Positions 16,616 to 25,761 are shown, counted from the stretch's first letter. The stretch: DNA of 51,513 nt from Nocardioides sp. (GCA_025965125.1 JAOPXM010000159.1:1-51513); one strand, 5' to 3'. Made by a program: numbers and translations. The notes: a model not told the origin generated them from the sequence alone.

Positions 16616-17352
16616 CCAGTGAGCCCCGTGTCGTGATCATCACCGGAGGCAGCCGCGGGCTCGGCGCCGGCCTGGTGCAGTCCTACCTGGACTCGGGCGA
16701 CCGGGTCGCCACCTGTTCGCGCAGCGGCACCCCCCAGGTGGAGACCTGGCAGGACGACCCGGACACGTCGGACCGGTTCCTGTTCGTCCCGGCCGACCTG
16801 AGCAAGTCCGCGGACGCGGAGACGTTCGTCAAGGCGGTCGTGGACCGCTGGGGGCAGGTGGATGTGCTCGTGAACAACGCGGGCGTCGCCCGTGACGGCG
16901 TCCTCGGGTTGACCTCGGACGACGACATCGACACGGTGATCGACCTGAACCTCAAGGGCACGCTCTACATGAGCCGGCTGGTCAGCCGCCGGATGCTGGT
17001 GCGCAAGCGGGGCTCGATCGTCAACATCTCATCGATCGTCGGCAGGTCGGGCTATCGCGGTCTCGCGGTCTACAGCGCCACCAAGGCTGCCCAGGAGGGA
17101 CTCACCCGCGCCCTGGCCCGCGAGCTCGGCTCGAGCGGCATCACGGTCAACGCGATCGCGCCGGGCTACCTGCGCACCGAGATGAGTCATGGTCTGGACG
17201 AGGCCCAGCTGCAGCAGATCGTCCGGCGTACGCCTGCGGGCCGGCTGGGCGACCCCGAGGACGTCGCCCGGGCCTGTCAGTTCCTGACCGATCCGCGCAA
17301 CAACTACATGACCGGACAGGTGCTCGTCATCGACGGTGGCCTCACCGGCTGA
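16612..17352 (+). CDS. FabG-like short-chain dehydrogenase/reductase
   Basis: A 246-residue classical SDR closely patterned on 3-oxoacyl-ACP reductase: cofactor motif TGGSRGLG (11-18), NNAG (88-91), catalytic Ser140/141, Tyr154 and Lys158 (YSATK), and the C-terminal MTGQVLVIDGGLTG. The GTG at 16612 overlaps the ligase stop. With an ACP and an ACP-loading ligase directly upstream, the likely reaction is NAD(P)H-dependent reduction of a 3-oxoacyl-ACP to 3-hydroxyacyl-ACP. The cassette has no ketosynthase, so the 3-oxo acid would have to be supplied preformed. Confidence 0.88.
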   Translation: MTSEPRVVIITGGSRGLGAGLVQSYLDSGDRVATCSRSGTPQVETWQDDPDTSDRFLFVPADLSKSADAETFVKAVVDRWGQVDVLVNNAGVARDGVLGLTSDDDIDTVIDLNLKGTLYMSRLVSRRMLVRKRGSIVNISSIVGRSGYRGLAVYSATKAAQEGLTRALARELGSSGITVNAIAPGYLRTEMSHGLDEAQLQQIVRRTPAGRLGDPEDVARACQFLTDPRNNYMTGQVLVIDGGLTG

Positions 17353-17416
17353 GGCGATGAACACCTCGGGCCGTTGCAGGTCTTGGGTTCCCCCGCACGG
17401 CGCCCAACCCGTGGGC

Positions 17417-17422
17417 TAGATT
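17417..17422 (+). promoter_or_regulatory. -10 box for the UXS gene
   Basis: TAGATT ends nine bases before GTG 17431, so the transcript would be leaderless or have a two-base leader. No Shine-Dalgarno precedes that GTG, which agrees with leaderless initiation. Confidence 0.4.
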
Positions 17423-17430
17423 TCCCCATC

Positions 17431-18405
17431 GTGGTCACCCAATCCGGCTCGTCGGCGTCCTTCGCCTCGTCCAAGCGCGTCCTCGTCACCGGCGGCGCCG
17501 GCTTCATCGGCTCGCACCTGGCCCGACGGTTGTTCGAGCAGGGACACGACGTCCTGGTCGTGGACAACTTCTACTCCAGCACCCGGCGCAATCTCTACGA
17601 CCTGATCAACGAGCCGCGCTTCGAGCTGATGCGGCACGACGTGACCTTCCCGTTGTACGTCGAGGTCGACGAGATCTACCACCTCGCGTGCCCGGCCTCG
17701 CCGGTCTTCTACCAGCGCGACCCGGTCCAGACGACCAAGACGTGTGTGCACGGGTCGATCAACATGCTGGGGCTGGCGAAGCGGACCGGAGCGCGCATCC
17801 TGCTGGCCTCCACGTCCGAGGTCTACGGCGACCCGGCAACGCACCCACAGGAAGAGTCCTACTGGGGCAACGTGAACCCGATCGGCATCCGCTCCTGCTA
17901 CGACGAGGGCAAGCGCTGCGCGGAGACCCTGTTCTTCGACTACTACCGTCAGCACGCGCTGCCGATCAAGGTCGCCCGGATCTTCAACACCTACGGCCCG
18001 AGCATGCTCCCGGACGACGGTCGGGTGGTCTCCAACTTCATCGTGCAGGCGCTGCGGGGCGAGCCGCTGACCGTCTTCGGTGACGGGTCGCAGACCCGCT
18101 CGTTCTGCTACGTCGATGACCTCGTCACCGGTCTGATCGCGCTGATGGGCACCTCGGATGACGTGACCGGGCCGATCAACCTCGGAAACCCCGGGGAGTT
18201 CACGATGGTCGAGCTCGCCACCAAGGTGCTCGACCTGGTCGGCAGCGACAACGAGCTCAAGTACCTGCCGCTCCCCGACGACGACCCGGTGCGGCGCCGT
18301 CCCGATATCACCCGGGCCCGGGAGCTGCTCAACTGGGCTCCCACCATCTCCCTCGACGAGGGGCTCGCACCCACCGTGGCGTACTTCCGCGAGCTGGTCG
18401 GCTGA
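17431..18405 (+). CDS. UDP-glucuronate decarboxylase (UDP-xylose synthase)
   Basis: A 324-residue extended SDR with Rossmann motif GGAGFIGS (21-28) and the segments diagnostic of [42 protein letters not shown] with the catalytic Tyr and Lys, and [12 protein letters not shown]. It oxidises and decarboxylates UDP-glucuronate to UDP-xylose, an activated pentose. I chose GTG 17431 because a TAGATT -10 box lies just upstream; a TTG at 17374 in the same frame would add 19 residues with no ribosome site. The stop overlaps the start of the next glycosyltransferase, suggesting that enzyme could transfer a pentose. Confidence 0.9.
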   Translation: MVTQSGSSASFASSKRVLVTGGAGFIGSHLARRLFEQGHDVLVVDNFYSSTRRNLYDLINEPRFELMRHDVTFPLYVEVDEIYHLACPASPVFYQRDPVQTTKTCVHGSINMLGLAKRTGARILLASTSEVYGDPATHPQEESYWGNVNPIGIRSCYDEGKRCAETLFFDYYRQHALPIKVARIFNTYGPSMLPDDGRVVSNFIVQALRGEPLTVFGDGSQTRSFCYVDDLVTGLIALMGTSDDVTGPINLGNPGEFTMVELATKVLDLVGSDNELKYLPLPDDDPVRRRPDITRARELLNWAPTISLDEGLAPTVAYFRELVG

Positions 18406-19493
18406 TGCGCTACTACCTTGCCTGGCAGTACATCACCGGCTACTCCACGTCGGGCATGCACGCGCTCATCCGGCAGGGCCACGACGTGCAGCTGATGTAC
18501 CAGGAGGCGCTGGTCCACCCGCCGTTCCTGGCCCCGTTCGACGACGCGGAGCTCACCCAGGGACTCGATGCAGTCGGTTGGAGCGGGGAGCCCGACGAAG
18601 CACTGCTGATGCGCCAGCTCGACGAGTTCCAGCCCGACGTGCTCGTGGTCAACTCCTGGCACATCCCGGCCTACATGAAGGCCGCGCGACGGTGGCGCGG
18701 ACGCGCCCTGCGCATCGTGGTGATGGATCACCAGTGGCTCGGCACCCCCAAGCAATGGCTGGGTCGGGTGACCCGGAACCTGTTCATCCAGCCGGCCTTC
18801 GACGCAGCCTTCATGCCCGGGGACGAACAGGCGGTCTTCGCCCGGCACCTCGGGTTCAAGCAGCACGAGATCATCTCCGGGCTGTACACCTGTGACGACC
18901 CGTTCTTCACCGGGCCGCAGGACCCGCCCCGGAACTCGTTCTTGTTCACCGGCCGGCTGGTTGACGTCAAGGGCGTCGACGTCCTGGCCGCGGCGTACCG
19001 CACCTATCGCGAGACGGCCGAGGACCCGTGGCCGCTGGTGGTGGTGGGGATCGGCCCCATGGACGAGGAGCTCAAGGCGATCGACGGCGTCGAGCTGCTC
19101 GGGTTCGTGTCGCCCCAGGACCTTCCGGCGGTGATGGCGTCCTCGGGCTGCCTGCTGCTGCCCAGCCGGTTCGAGCCCTGGGGTGTGGTCGTCCAGGAGG
19201 CGGCCGCGTCGGGACAGGCGGTGATCTGCACGAGCACCTGCGGTGCGGCCTCGCGCCTCGTGCTCGACGGTTACAACGGCCGCGTGGTGACGCCGGGCAG
19301 GCCCGACGAGCTGGCCGCTGCGATGACCTGGGTTGCGACCGCGGACCCGGAGCACCGCAAGGCGATGAGCGTCCGCAGCAGCGAGCTGGCTCGGCAGTAC
19401 ACCCCCACACGGTGGGCCGAGCACCTGACCGACAAGTGCGTCGAGCTGATCCCCGAGAAGGTGGCCGGGCGCGCCGCCCAGCCGCGGAGCTGA
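18405..19493 (+). CDS. GT4-type glycosyltransferase
   Basis: A 362-residue GT-B glycosyltransferase. The C-terminal nucleotide-sugar domain shows SFLFTGRLVDVKGVDVLAAA and LLPSRFEPWGVVVQEAAASG, the second being the E-x7-E pattern of retaining GT4 enzymes. The N-terminal acceptor domain contains VLVVNSWHIPAYMKA. The ATG overlaps the UXS stop, so the pair is coupled; a role in adding xylose or a xylose-derived sugar is a reasonable but unproven inference. It acts in the cytoplasm on the growing lipid-linked unit. Confidence 0.85.
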   Translation: MRYYLAWQYITGYSTSGMHALIRQGHDVQLMYQEALVHPPFLAPFDDAELTQGLDAVGWSGEPDEALLMRQLDEFQPDVLVVNSWHIPAYMKAARRWRGRALRIVVMDHQWLGTPKQWLGRVTRNLFIQPAFDAAFMPGDEQAVFARHLGFKQHEIISGLYTCDDPFFTGPQDPPRNSFLFTGRLVDVKGVDVLAAAYRTYRETAEDPWPLVVVGIGPMDEELKAIDGVELLGFVSPQDLPAVMASSGCLLLPSRFEPWGVVVQEAAASGQAVICTSTCGAASRLVLDGYNGRVVTPGRPDELAAAMTWVATADPEHRKAMSVRSSELARQYTPTRWAEHLTDKCVELIPEKVAGRAAQPRS

Positions 19494-19501
19494 GCGGGCG
19501 C

Positions 19502-20452
19502 ATGCGAACGTATGCTCCGGGCCGGCCCCTGGTGTTCAGCCACATCCCGAAGACGGCAGGCACCTCTCTCGGCGCGGCGCTGGAACAGGTGCTGCAGCCC
19601 TCGCTGGTCGTGCGGGGAATCGACACCTCGTTGTTCGGCGGGTACGACGACATCGACGACATCGCCCCCGCGCTGCGCGCCGGCATCTACTTCTCACCGG
19701 AGGAGCTGCCCGCAGAAGCGGGCCTGGTGGCCGCCCACATCGCGCCGGCGACCACCTCCGCGAGGTACCCCGGCACCGACCACATCACGGTGCTGCGCAC
19801 GCCCCAGGTCCGGCTGCTCTCCCAGTGGCTCCACAGTCGCTCGCTCTCGGAGTTCACCCTGCGCCACTGGGGCGGGTCCGGTGACGCGTTCCGGGCGGGC
19901 TGGCAGCCGCTCCGTTCCTACCTGGGTCACGACAAGGTCGCGCCCAGCGTCGACAACACGATCACGAGGTTCCTCGCCTGGCCGCATCCGGCGCTCGCCC
20001 CGACGGAGTTCATCGCGGAGGCGGACGACGACGCGCTGGTCGACGCCGCGATCGCGCGACTGGACTCATTCGCGCACGTCAACCTGGTCGAGAACCCTGC
20101 GTTCGTGGCGGACCTGTCCGACTGGCTCGGCGCCGACCTCCCCGACACCCAGCTCAACGAGCGAACCTCGGTCTTGCCCAACCTGAGGCCCGACCTGCGA
20201 ACCGAGCTGGATGATGAGACCCGCGCGCTCCTCGAGCACCGTTGCCGCCTGGACGTGCGGGTCTGGACGCACGTAGCCGCGCGGGTGCTCCCCGATGCGG
20301 ATCCGGCCACCGTGCTCGACGAAGCCTTCCGGCGTGCGGTCGAGCGGTACGCCGAGATGTTGCGGCGTCCCTACGACGCCAGCCTGGTCAGGCGCGTCGT
20401 CGAGGGTGTGTGGGACCGCAAGGCCCGGTTGTCCAGAGCAAGGTCGTCCTAG
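19502..20452 (+). CDS. sulfotransferase-family protein
   Basis: A 316-residue protein opening with LVFSHIPKTAGTSLG (residues 10-24), the 5'-phosphosulfate binding loop of the carbohydrate sulfotransferase group that includes heparan 2-O-sulfotransferases. A second conserved block, ITVLRTPQVRLLSQWLH (residues 95-111), corresponds to the 3'-phosphate binding RDPxxRxxSxYxH motif, with Thr in place of the Asp. Such enzymes move sulfate from PAPS to a sugar hydroxyl. The ATG at 19502 lies eight bases after the glycosyltransferase stop, so it is in the UXS operon. If active it would make a sulfated glycan; some bacterial members may instead be inactive or act on other acceptors. Confidence 0.7.
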   Translation: MRTYAPGRPLVFSHIPKTAGTSLGAALEQVLQPSLVVRGIDTSLFGGYDDIDDIAPALRAGIYFSPEELPAEAGLVAAHIAPATTSARYPGTDHITVLRTPQVRLLSQWLHSRSLSEFTLRHWGGSGDAFRAGWQPLRSYLGHDKVAPSVDNTITRFLAWPHPALAPTEFIAEADDDALVDAAIARLDSFAHVNLVENPAFVADLSDWLGADLPDTQLNERTSVLPNLRPDLRTELDDETRALLEHRCRLDVRVWTHVAARVLPDADPATVLDEAFRRAVERYAEMLRRPYDASLVRRVVEGVWDRKARLSRARSS

Positions 20453-20463
20453 CGCGCTCTGCC

Positions 20464-21564
20464 TCAGCGGCCGAGGACCACTGCGGCGAACTCTTCGGGA
20501 GTCGCCGGTGGCACCGTGTTGCGACGCGGCGCGTCCGGCGGGCGGTCGAACACCCGGCGGATGGCCGCGGCGAGGCTGGCCGGCTCCAGCTCGGCCAGCT
20601 CACCGCCGTCGGTGGCCAACAGCTCCCTGGCGCGCACCCGCGAACCCGCCGAGATGACGGGGACCTCTGCTGCCAGGGCCTTGCCCATGATGCCGCTGGG
20701 ACCGTTGTTGGTCAGGGCGATCGGCGCCACGTCCACCGCGGCGATGAGCCTGTCGAGCAGGCTGTTGTCGAGGAAGCCGTTGAATGTCAGCACCCGTTTC
20801 CTGTCCTCCGGGGACAGGGAGTCGATCCACGCGGTCACCTCGGGCTCGATCGAGCCGGCGAGGAGCAGGTCGGCATCGATGTTGCCCGTTTGCATCGACT
20901 CGAACACCAGCCGGGCGTTCTTGCGCTCGGAGATCAGGCCGAAGATGCCGACCAGCCGGCGGTCCTGTGGGAGTCCGAGCTCGGCACGCAGGGCGGCTCG
21001 ATCGCGCGAATGGGACCCGCAGACGGCAGGATCCCGGGCGCGCTTGACCAACCAACCCTTGTGCATGTCCTCGCGGCCCGCGAAGCCCGAGACGCGGTCG
21101 AGGGTGCGGGTGCCGATCGCGACGAGCGAGAGCAGGGACTTGGAGATCCGCAGCTTCCAGCCGGTGCCGTCGAACAGCGGCACCCGCGCGGGATACCGGG
21201 TCAGGAAAAAGATCACCCGTGGGCGCCTCTCGAGCCTGCGGAACGCCCGCGGCGCTAGGCGCCACCAGCGTTTCAGCGACTGGTCGGCGTCCATCACCAC
21301 GACCGTCGCGACCTCGTCCTCGGCGCACCGGGCCACGATCCCCTCGAGCATCGCCGCCGTGGACGGGTGGATGGCGTCGTACACCTCGACCGCCTCGAGC
21401 GGCACGTCGGAGAGGTAGACCTTGAAGGCGTCGCTCGTGACCGCGCCGCTCGAGGTGAGCAGCACGACGGTGTCGCCGGACTCCTGCGCACGCAGCGCGA
21501 CGTGCGCGACGGCCTGGAAGCGGTGACCCGTCAGGTCGGGCTCGACGAGCAGCGTGGTCGGCAT
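20464..21564 (-). CDS. glycosyltransferase, GT4-like
   Basis: A 366-residue GT-B fold protein. The C-terminal half shows RRLVGIFGLISERKNARLVF, a donor-domain opening like many GT4 members, and NNGPSGIMGKALAAEVPVIS near the end where the sugar-nucleotide diphosphate binds. The N-terminal half starts TTLLVEPDLTGHRFQAVAH. I chose ATG 21564 over ATG 21573 because a TAGGAT -10 box (21577-21572) overlaps the earlier ATG and ends eight bases before the later one, indicating a leaderless start. Substrates are unknown. It converges with the sulfotransferase-like gene. Confidence 0.72.
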   Translation of the reverse strand: MPTTLLVEPDLTGHRFQAVAHVALRAQESGDTVVLLTSSGAVTSDAFKVYLSDVPLEAVEVYDAIHPSTAAMLEGIVARCAEDEVATVVVMDADQSLKRWWRLAPRAFRRLERRPRVIFFLTRYPARVPLFDGTGWKLRISKSLLSLVAIGTRTLDRVSGFAGREDMHKGWLVKRARDPAVCGSHSRDRAALRAELGLPQDRRLVGIFGLISERKNARLVFESMQTGNIDADLLLAGSIEPEVTAWIDSLSPEDRKRVLTFNGFLDNSLLDRLIAAVDVAPIALTNNGPSGIMGKALAAEVPVISAGSRVRARELLATDGGELAELEPASLAAAIRRVFDRPPDAPRRNTVPPATPEEFAAVVLGR

Positions 21565-21571
21565 GGGGCGC

Positions 21572-21577
21572 ATCCTA
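21572..21577 (-). promoter_or_regulatory. -10 box deciding the glycosyltransferase start
   Basis: TAGGAT on the minus strand ends eight bases before ATG 21564. Because it covers the more upstream ATG at 21573, it argues for the shorter protein and a leaderless mRNA. Confidence 0.4.
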
Positions 21578-21613
21578 GTGAAGAGCCGGGTCGGAGAAGG
21601 GGCGATCGACGGG

Positions 21614-22807
21614 TCAGTCGAGCTGGTCCAGCATGGTCGCGAGGGCGGGTACGTCGACCTGGATGTCGCGGACGATCGTGGCGGCGCGTCCGCGGCGCGG
21701 CGGCCTGCCGTGGGCGGTCAGGTAGCGGTAGCGAAGGCCGGGTACGCCGGAGGCCATCCGCCAGTAGTCCGGCAGGAGGCAGCCCACGGGGAACAGCTCG
21801 ATGACGGTCGCACCCGGGCTGGCGAAGACCAGGTTGGCGAGGGCAGCGCCGTGCGTGGCGACGATGACGTCTGCGTTTGCGAACGTCCTGATCTGCTCGG
21901 CCACCGACATGGTCCCGGGGTCGACCAGCACGAAACCGCGCGACTCGAGCAGGGCGGTCACCTCGTCGTCGTTGAGGACCGCACGGTTGTTGGCCGAAGG
22001 CCCGCGGGTGACGTAGATCCGTTGACGCGGTCCGGTCAGGTCGACCCGGGGGAGCAGCCGCTCCCGCAGCCAGGACACGGCCCAGGGTGGGTTCTTCTCC
22101 GACATCTCGGGCGGCGCCGGCACCACCAGCACGTCGGCGCTGACGTGGGGATGGGCCAGCGCGTCGACGCGCGCCTCGACCGGGATCCCCGCGAGCTCGA
22201 GCAGGTCCTCCTGGAACCCGGCGCCGGCGGGCACGTACCAGCGCTCGGGCGGCGGGATCGATGGCGTCTGCTCGAGCACACCGAGCTTCGTGATCACGTC
22301 CATCAGGAAGTGGTAGTAGTTCCCGTCGCCACGGGCCGCCAGCACTCCCAGTCGTCCGTCGATGTGCTCGGGCGGCCCTGGGAAGGGGTTGAGGAACAGC
22401 GGGTGCTCGCGGGGGCGGCGGGTCCCGAAGTACCAGCTGACCTCGTGGACGAGGTCGCCACGCCCGGTGATGACCGCGTGCTGCGGGCCGAGCACGCGCC
22501 CGCCCGGCAGCTCCGCGACGCCGACGGCGCCGAACGACTGGCCGTCGCTGGGGTCGGTCAGCGGCATGTCCACCGGCACGCCCTCCATCGGTGGCCGTTG
22601 CACGACTTCGGCGGGCCGGGCCAGGGCGTAGCGGCCGCCGGTCGACAGGGCCGCCTCCGAGAGCGTCATCGCGACCCCGGCCGGCAGCTGTCCGCCTCGG
22701 GCCCGCGACAGCCGCTGGTTCGTGGGAGCCACGAACCGGGTCGCCTGGGTGTAGACCGGCTTGAGATAGGGGAAGAGGGGGCGCAGCATCGGGGGGAGCC
22801 GCACCAT
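21614..22807 (-). CDS. GT61-family glycosyltransferase
   Basis: A 397-residue protein with the GT61 (DUF563) signature: GDGNYYHFLMDVITKLG in the middle, RQRIYVTRGPSANNR, and the C-terminal VAEQIRTFANADVIVATHGA followed by ALANLVFASPG and VIELFP. Eukaryotic GT61 enzymes transfer xylose, arabinose or GlcNAc with inversion, and bacterial members occur in capsule and EPS loci. A pentosyl donor from the UXS gene at 17431 would suit it, but that is inference. A TACGCT box (22819-22814) ends seven bases before the ATG, so it is probably leaderless. Confidence 0.87.
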   Translation of the reverse strand: MVRLPPMLRPLFPYLKPVYTQATRFVAPTNQRLSRARGGQLPAGVAMTLSEAALSTGGRYALARPAEVVQRPPMEGVPVDMPLTDPSDGQSFGAVGVAELPGGRVLGPQHAVITGRGDLVHEVSWYFGTRRPREHPLFLNPFPGPPEHIDGRLGVLAARGDGNYYHFLMDVITKLGVLEQTPSIPPPERWYVPAGAGFQEDLLELAGIPVEARVDALAHPHVSADVLVVPAPPEMSEKNPPWAVSWLRERLLPRVDLTGPRQRIYVTRGPSANNRAVLNDDEVTALLESRGFVLVDPGTMSVAEQIRTFANADVIVATHGAALANLVFASPGATVIELFPVGCLLPDYWRMASGVPGLRYRYLTAHGRPPRRGRAATIVRDIQVDVPALATMLDQLD

Positions 22808-22813
22808 GGCGGA

Positions 22814-22819
22814 AGCGTA
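22814..22819 (-). promoter_or_regulatory. -10 box for the GT61 gene
   Basis: TACGCT on the minus strand ends seven bases before the ATG at 22807, the spacing of a leaderless start. The 122-base gap it sits in is divergent to the methyltransferase gene at 22930. Confidence 0.45.
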
Positions 22820-22929
22820 GTCCCCTGCAACGTGGGTCCGCGCCGCAGGTCCTCGCCGTGGGCGATGGCCCCGGGATCGGTTCCCCAGTCGCCGACACGG
22901 ATGGCGGCGCTAGATGATTTACTACGCGC

Positions 22930-23604
22930 ATGCCCGCCCGCAAAAGCGTCTTCGCGCAGCGCCCACTGATGGTCAACCTGGGCTCGGGCCCCCATGGTCC
23001 GGAGTCCTGGGTGAACCTCGACCGCTCGCCGACCATGGTCCTGCGGCACACCCCCCGGACCGCGCGCGCGTTGCGTCGGGTCGGCCTGATCGGCGATCAG
23101 CACCTCGTCCCGTGGGAGCCCCACATCGTGCGGCAGGACCTGACCAAGCCGCTGCCGTTCGAGGACGGCACCGTCGATGCGGTCTACTCCTCGCACTTCC
23201 TCGAGCACATCTACCTCGGCGACGCCGAGGCGATCCTGGGTCAGTGCCACCGGATCCTGCGGCCGGGTGGAGTCCTGCGGCTTGCGCTTCCGGACGGCGA
23301 GGCGTGGGCGCGCGAGCTGGTCGAAGCGGGCGACGACCCGGCAGGTGAGGCAGGCCGGCGCTACCACGCCCGCCTCGGGTCGCACCCCGAGGCCCGGCCC
23401 AGCGGGAAGCGGGCGTTGACCTTCAAGATCGGCGGTCACATCCACCGGTGGCAGCCGACCCGTGGCCTGGTGCGCGCGATGCTCATCGACGCCGGCTTCG
23501 CCGACACCGAGATCTCCGACCGGAAGTTCCTCGAGGGCGACCTGCCGGAGCTCGAGCAGATCGAGACTCGGGAAGAGAGCTTCTTCACCGAAGCCCGACG
23601 CTGA
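22930..23604 (+). CDS. class I SAM-dependent methyltransferase
   Basis: A 224-residue methyltransferase of the Methyltransf_11 type. The first motif LMVNLGSGPHGPESWVNLD contains the glycine-rich loop, then LPFEDGTVDAVYSSHFLEHI is the characteristic post-motif (acid loop plus EH), and LRPGGVLRLALPD is the strand following it. The protein probably methylates a small molecule or sugar; compact proteins of this form are common beside glycosyltransferases. The stop is followed within five bases by the flippase start, so the two are cotranscribed. The start ATG lacks a strong ribosome site. Confidence 0.83.
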   Translation: MPARKSVFAQRPLMVNLGSGPHGPESWVNLDRSPTMVLRHTPRTARALRRVGLIGDQHLVPWEPHIVRQDLTKPLPFEDGTVDAVYSSHFLEHIYLGDAEAILGQCHRILRPGGVLRLALPDGEAWARELVEAGDDPAGEAGRRYHARLGSHPEARPSGKRALTFKIGGHIHRWQPTRGLVRAMLIDAGFADTEISDRKFLEGDLPELEQIETREESFFTEARR

Positions 23605-23609
23605 GCCCG

Positions 23610-24926
23610 GTGCAGAAGCAGGCCCGGAGAAGGGGCGAACGCCAGGTCGGCAGGGTCGTCCCGTGGTGGCTGCTTGCGGGTGCCGGCGTCCTGACCCAGC
23701 TGCTGACCATGGCGAGCGGCATCATGGCCGCGCGCATGCTCGGGGCCGAGGGTCGCGGCCAGGTCGTCCTCGTCGCCACGCTCGCGGTGATGGGATCGCA
23801 GCTCACCCTGGGCGGCAGTCTGCCGAACGCGATCACCAAGCAGCTCGCCGAGAGAGGGGTCACCGCGCGCGACGGGCTGCGCGGGCTGGTCCTGCGGTGG
23901 TTCCCGCTGGGGCTGCTCGCCGGTGGGCTCGGCGGTGCGTTGATGCTCTACTTCGAGTGGGACGTCGACGGCCCCACGAAGTACGGCCTGGCGCTTGGTG
24001 TCGTCGTGATGGCCATCCAGGCAATGGCCTCCCGCATCCTGGTGGGCGCCATGCTGGGCGAGGGCTCGAACCCCGTCCACATTGCCCTGACGGGGGTGTT
24101 GCCGCAGGCCGCGGTCGTCGTCGTGGTCGGGACGGCCCTGTCGTTCGGCGTCCGCTGGAACGCCCTCGAGCTGATGAGCGTGACCGTGATCTGCACCGGC
24201 CTGGTCCTCGTGGCTCGCCTGCGGGTCCTGGCGCTGCCCACGGGTCGTCCCGAGGACAGGTTGAACGGTCTGGAGCTCGCCAGGCTGGCACGGCGTACCC
24301 ACTTCGGGAGTGTGGGGCCGATCGACGGGCTCGCGATCGACCGCACCCTGGTGGGGGCGCTCCTGGGCAATGTGCAGCTCGGCCTCTACTCCGCGGCGTT
24401 CGCCATCGGGGGTCTGGCCAGCATCCTCGGTGCGTGCCTGGGCATGGTCGCCCTGCCACGGGTTGCGTTCCTGCAGAAGGACCCGGAGGCCGAGGCGCAC
24501 TTCGTCCGCGGCTGGCTGCTCCTGTCGACCCTGCTCCTCGGCGTGGTGGTGGCCGGACTCGAAGCCGTGACCGAACCGGTGATCCGGCTCACCTTCGGCG
24601 CGGACTTCGTCGGGGCCACTGCGTGTGCCCGGTGGATCCTGGTCGGCAGCGGTCTGCTCGGGTTTCGTCGGGTCCTCATCGCGGTCCTGCAGGGTCGCGA
24701 CCGGGGCAGGCTGCCGTCCGTCGTGGAGCTGGCCCTGACTCCGGTGGTCGTCCTGGGTGTGGTCCTGGCCGCTGCGGCAAACAGTCTGGTCGGAGTCGGC
24801 ATCACGATGACGGCGGTCGGTGCCGCGAGCTGTCTCGTGCTGGGTCTGGCGGTCGCCCGCTCGAGTGCGACCGGCGGCCTGAGCTCGGCGTCGGAGCCCC
24901 GGGCTGCCGACACCCCCCTCGTCTAG
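23610..24926 (+). CDS. polysaccharide flippase (Wzx-like)
   Basis: A 438-residue membrane protein with about 12 predicted helices, in the MATE/PST flippase superfamily. The first helix pair carries MASGIMAARMLGAEGRGQVV, the usual start of Wzx-type exporters, followed by GSLPNAITKQ. It moves lipid-linked oligosaccharide across the membrane for polymerisation by a Wzy enzyme. GTG 23610 comes five bases after the methyltransferase stop and is the natural start; a much longer frame upstream overlaps that gene and is not supported. It is convergent with the SGNH-like pair (gap 4 bases). Confidence 0.85.
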   Translation: MQKQARRRGERQVGRVVPWWLLAGAGVLTQLLTMASGIMAARMLGAEGRGQVVLVATLAVMGSQLTLGGSLPNAITKQLAERGVTARDGLRGLVLRWFPLGLLAGGLGGALMLYFEWDVDGPTKYGLALGVVVMAIQAMASRILVGAMLGEGSNPVHIALTGVLPQAAVVVVVGTALSFGVRWNALELMSVTVICTGLVLVARLRVLALPTGRPEDRLNGLELARLARRTHFGSVGPIDGLAIDRTLVGALLGNVQLGLYSAAFAIGGLASILGACLGMVALPRVAFLQKDPEAEAHFVRGWLLLSTLLLGVVVAGLEAVTEPVIRLTFGADFVGATACARWILVGSGLLGFRRVLIAVLQGRDRGRLPSVVELALTPVVVLGVVLAAAANSLVGVGITMTAVGAASCLVLGLAVARSSATGGLSSASEPRAADTPLV

Positions 24927-24930
24927 GGCC

Positions 24931-25761
24931 TCATCTACGGCGCAGGAGCGGCTGCTGCTCGCTCCACGCCAGGATCTCCGCGGCCAGTGCAGCCCCCAGG
25001 GCCCGGTGGGCTGCGGGGGTGTAGTGACCCCCATCGGGGACGATGTCCTCGCCGGCGTCGACCAGCCCGGCCAGGGCGGTGCTGGTGGGGAAGTACCGCA
25101 CGTCGGGTCGGTCGATGCGGCGTACGACTTCGGCCAGCACCTCGTTGGTCTCGCTGATCCGTTCGGCGATCCCGGGAAACCATGATCGCCAGGTCTCGCC
25201 GGGAGGGCTGACCTCGAGGACGAGGACCAGGGGGCTCTGGACCATCTGGATGCGCTGGATCAGCAGCTCCATGTCGGCGGCGAACCTGCGGGGGCGGTGT
25301 CGGAACATCGTCGCGGGCAGTACGCCGTCGAGTCGCTGCTGTCCCTTGGCAAGGGCCACCCAGGTGGGCCGCACGACGCGCTTGCGGTAGGCGTCACGGA
25401 CCGACCCCGGGCGACTGATCAGGCTGTTCGCGTAGCGCTCCAGAGGCTGCGGCAGGAACTGGTGGACCGCCTCGAACAGCCCATAGTTGAGGACCACGAC
25501 GTCGGGCGAGAAGTTGAAGACCTGACGCTGCCAGTTCTTGAGGCCGGTCCTGGCTCGCTCGGAGGTGACCGACAGGTCCCGCACCCGAGCTGGGTGGCCG
25601 GCGGCCAGGAGCTCCTGCTCGGTGACGCGGGGGTAGGCCAGGTCTTCGCGTGGGCCGTCCATCCAGGAGATCCAGTGGGCCGGGGACGCACCCTTGACCA
25701 GGACCCGCAGCGGCAGCGGGGCGAGCCCGGTCTCGTGGACGACCTGCTCAGCGGCGGTCAC
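24931..25761 (-). CDS. SGNH/GDSL-like hydrolase family protein, copy 2
   Basis: A 276-residue protein, the downstream member of a tandem pair. It begins near LPLRVLVKGASPAHWISW, in which GAS stands where GDS occurs in classical GDSL enzymes, and contains FSPDVVVLNYGLFE (strand with Asn/Gly), SPLVLVLEVSPPGE and the C-terminal DGGHYTPAAHRALG resembling the DxxH block. These suggest an SGNH fold, perhaps an O-acyl esterase or transferase for the glycan. GTG 25761 is taken as start because it overlaps the stop of copy 1; the frame is open for 101 more codons upstream but that stretch is a shadow of copy 1. Confidence 0.65.
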   Translation of the reverse strand: MTAAEQVVHETGLAPLPLRVLVKGASPAHWISWMDGPREDLAYPRVTEQELLAAGHPARVRDLSVTSERARTGLKNWQRQVFNFSPDVVVLNYGLFEAVHQFLPQPLERYANSLISRPGSVRDAYRKRVVRPTWVALAKGQQRLDGVLPATMFRHRPRRFAADMELLIQRIQMVQSPLVLVLEVSPPGETWRSWFPGIAERISETNEVLAEVVRRIDRPDVRYFPTSTALAGLVDAGEDIVPDGGHYTPAAHRALGAALAAEILAWSEQQPLLRRR

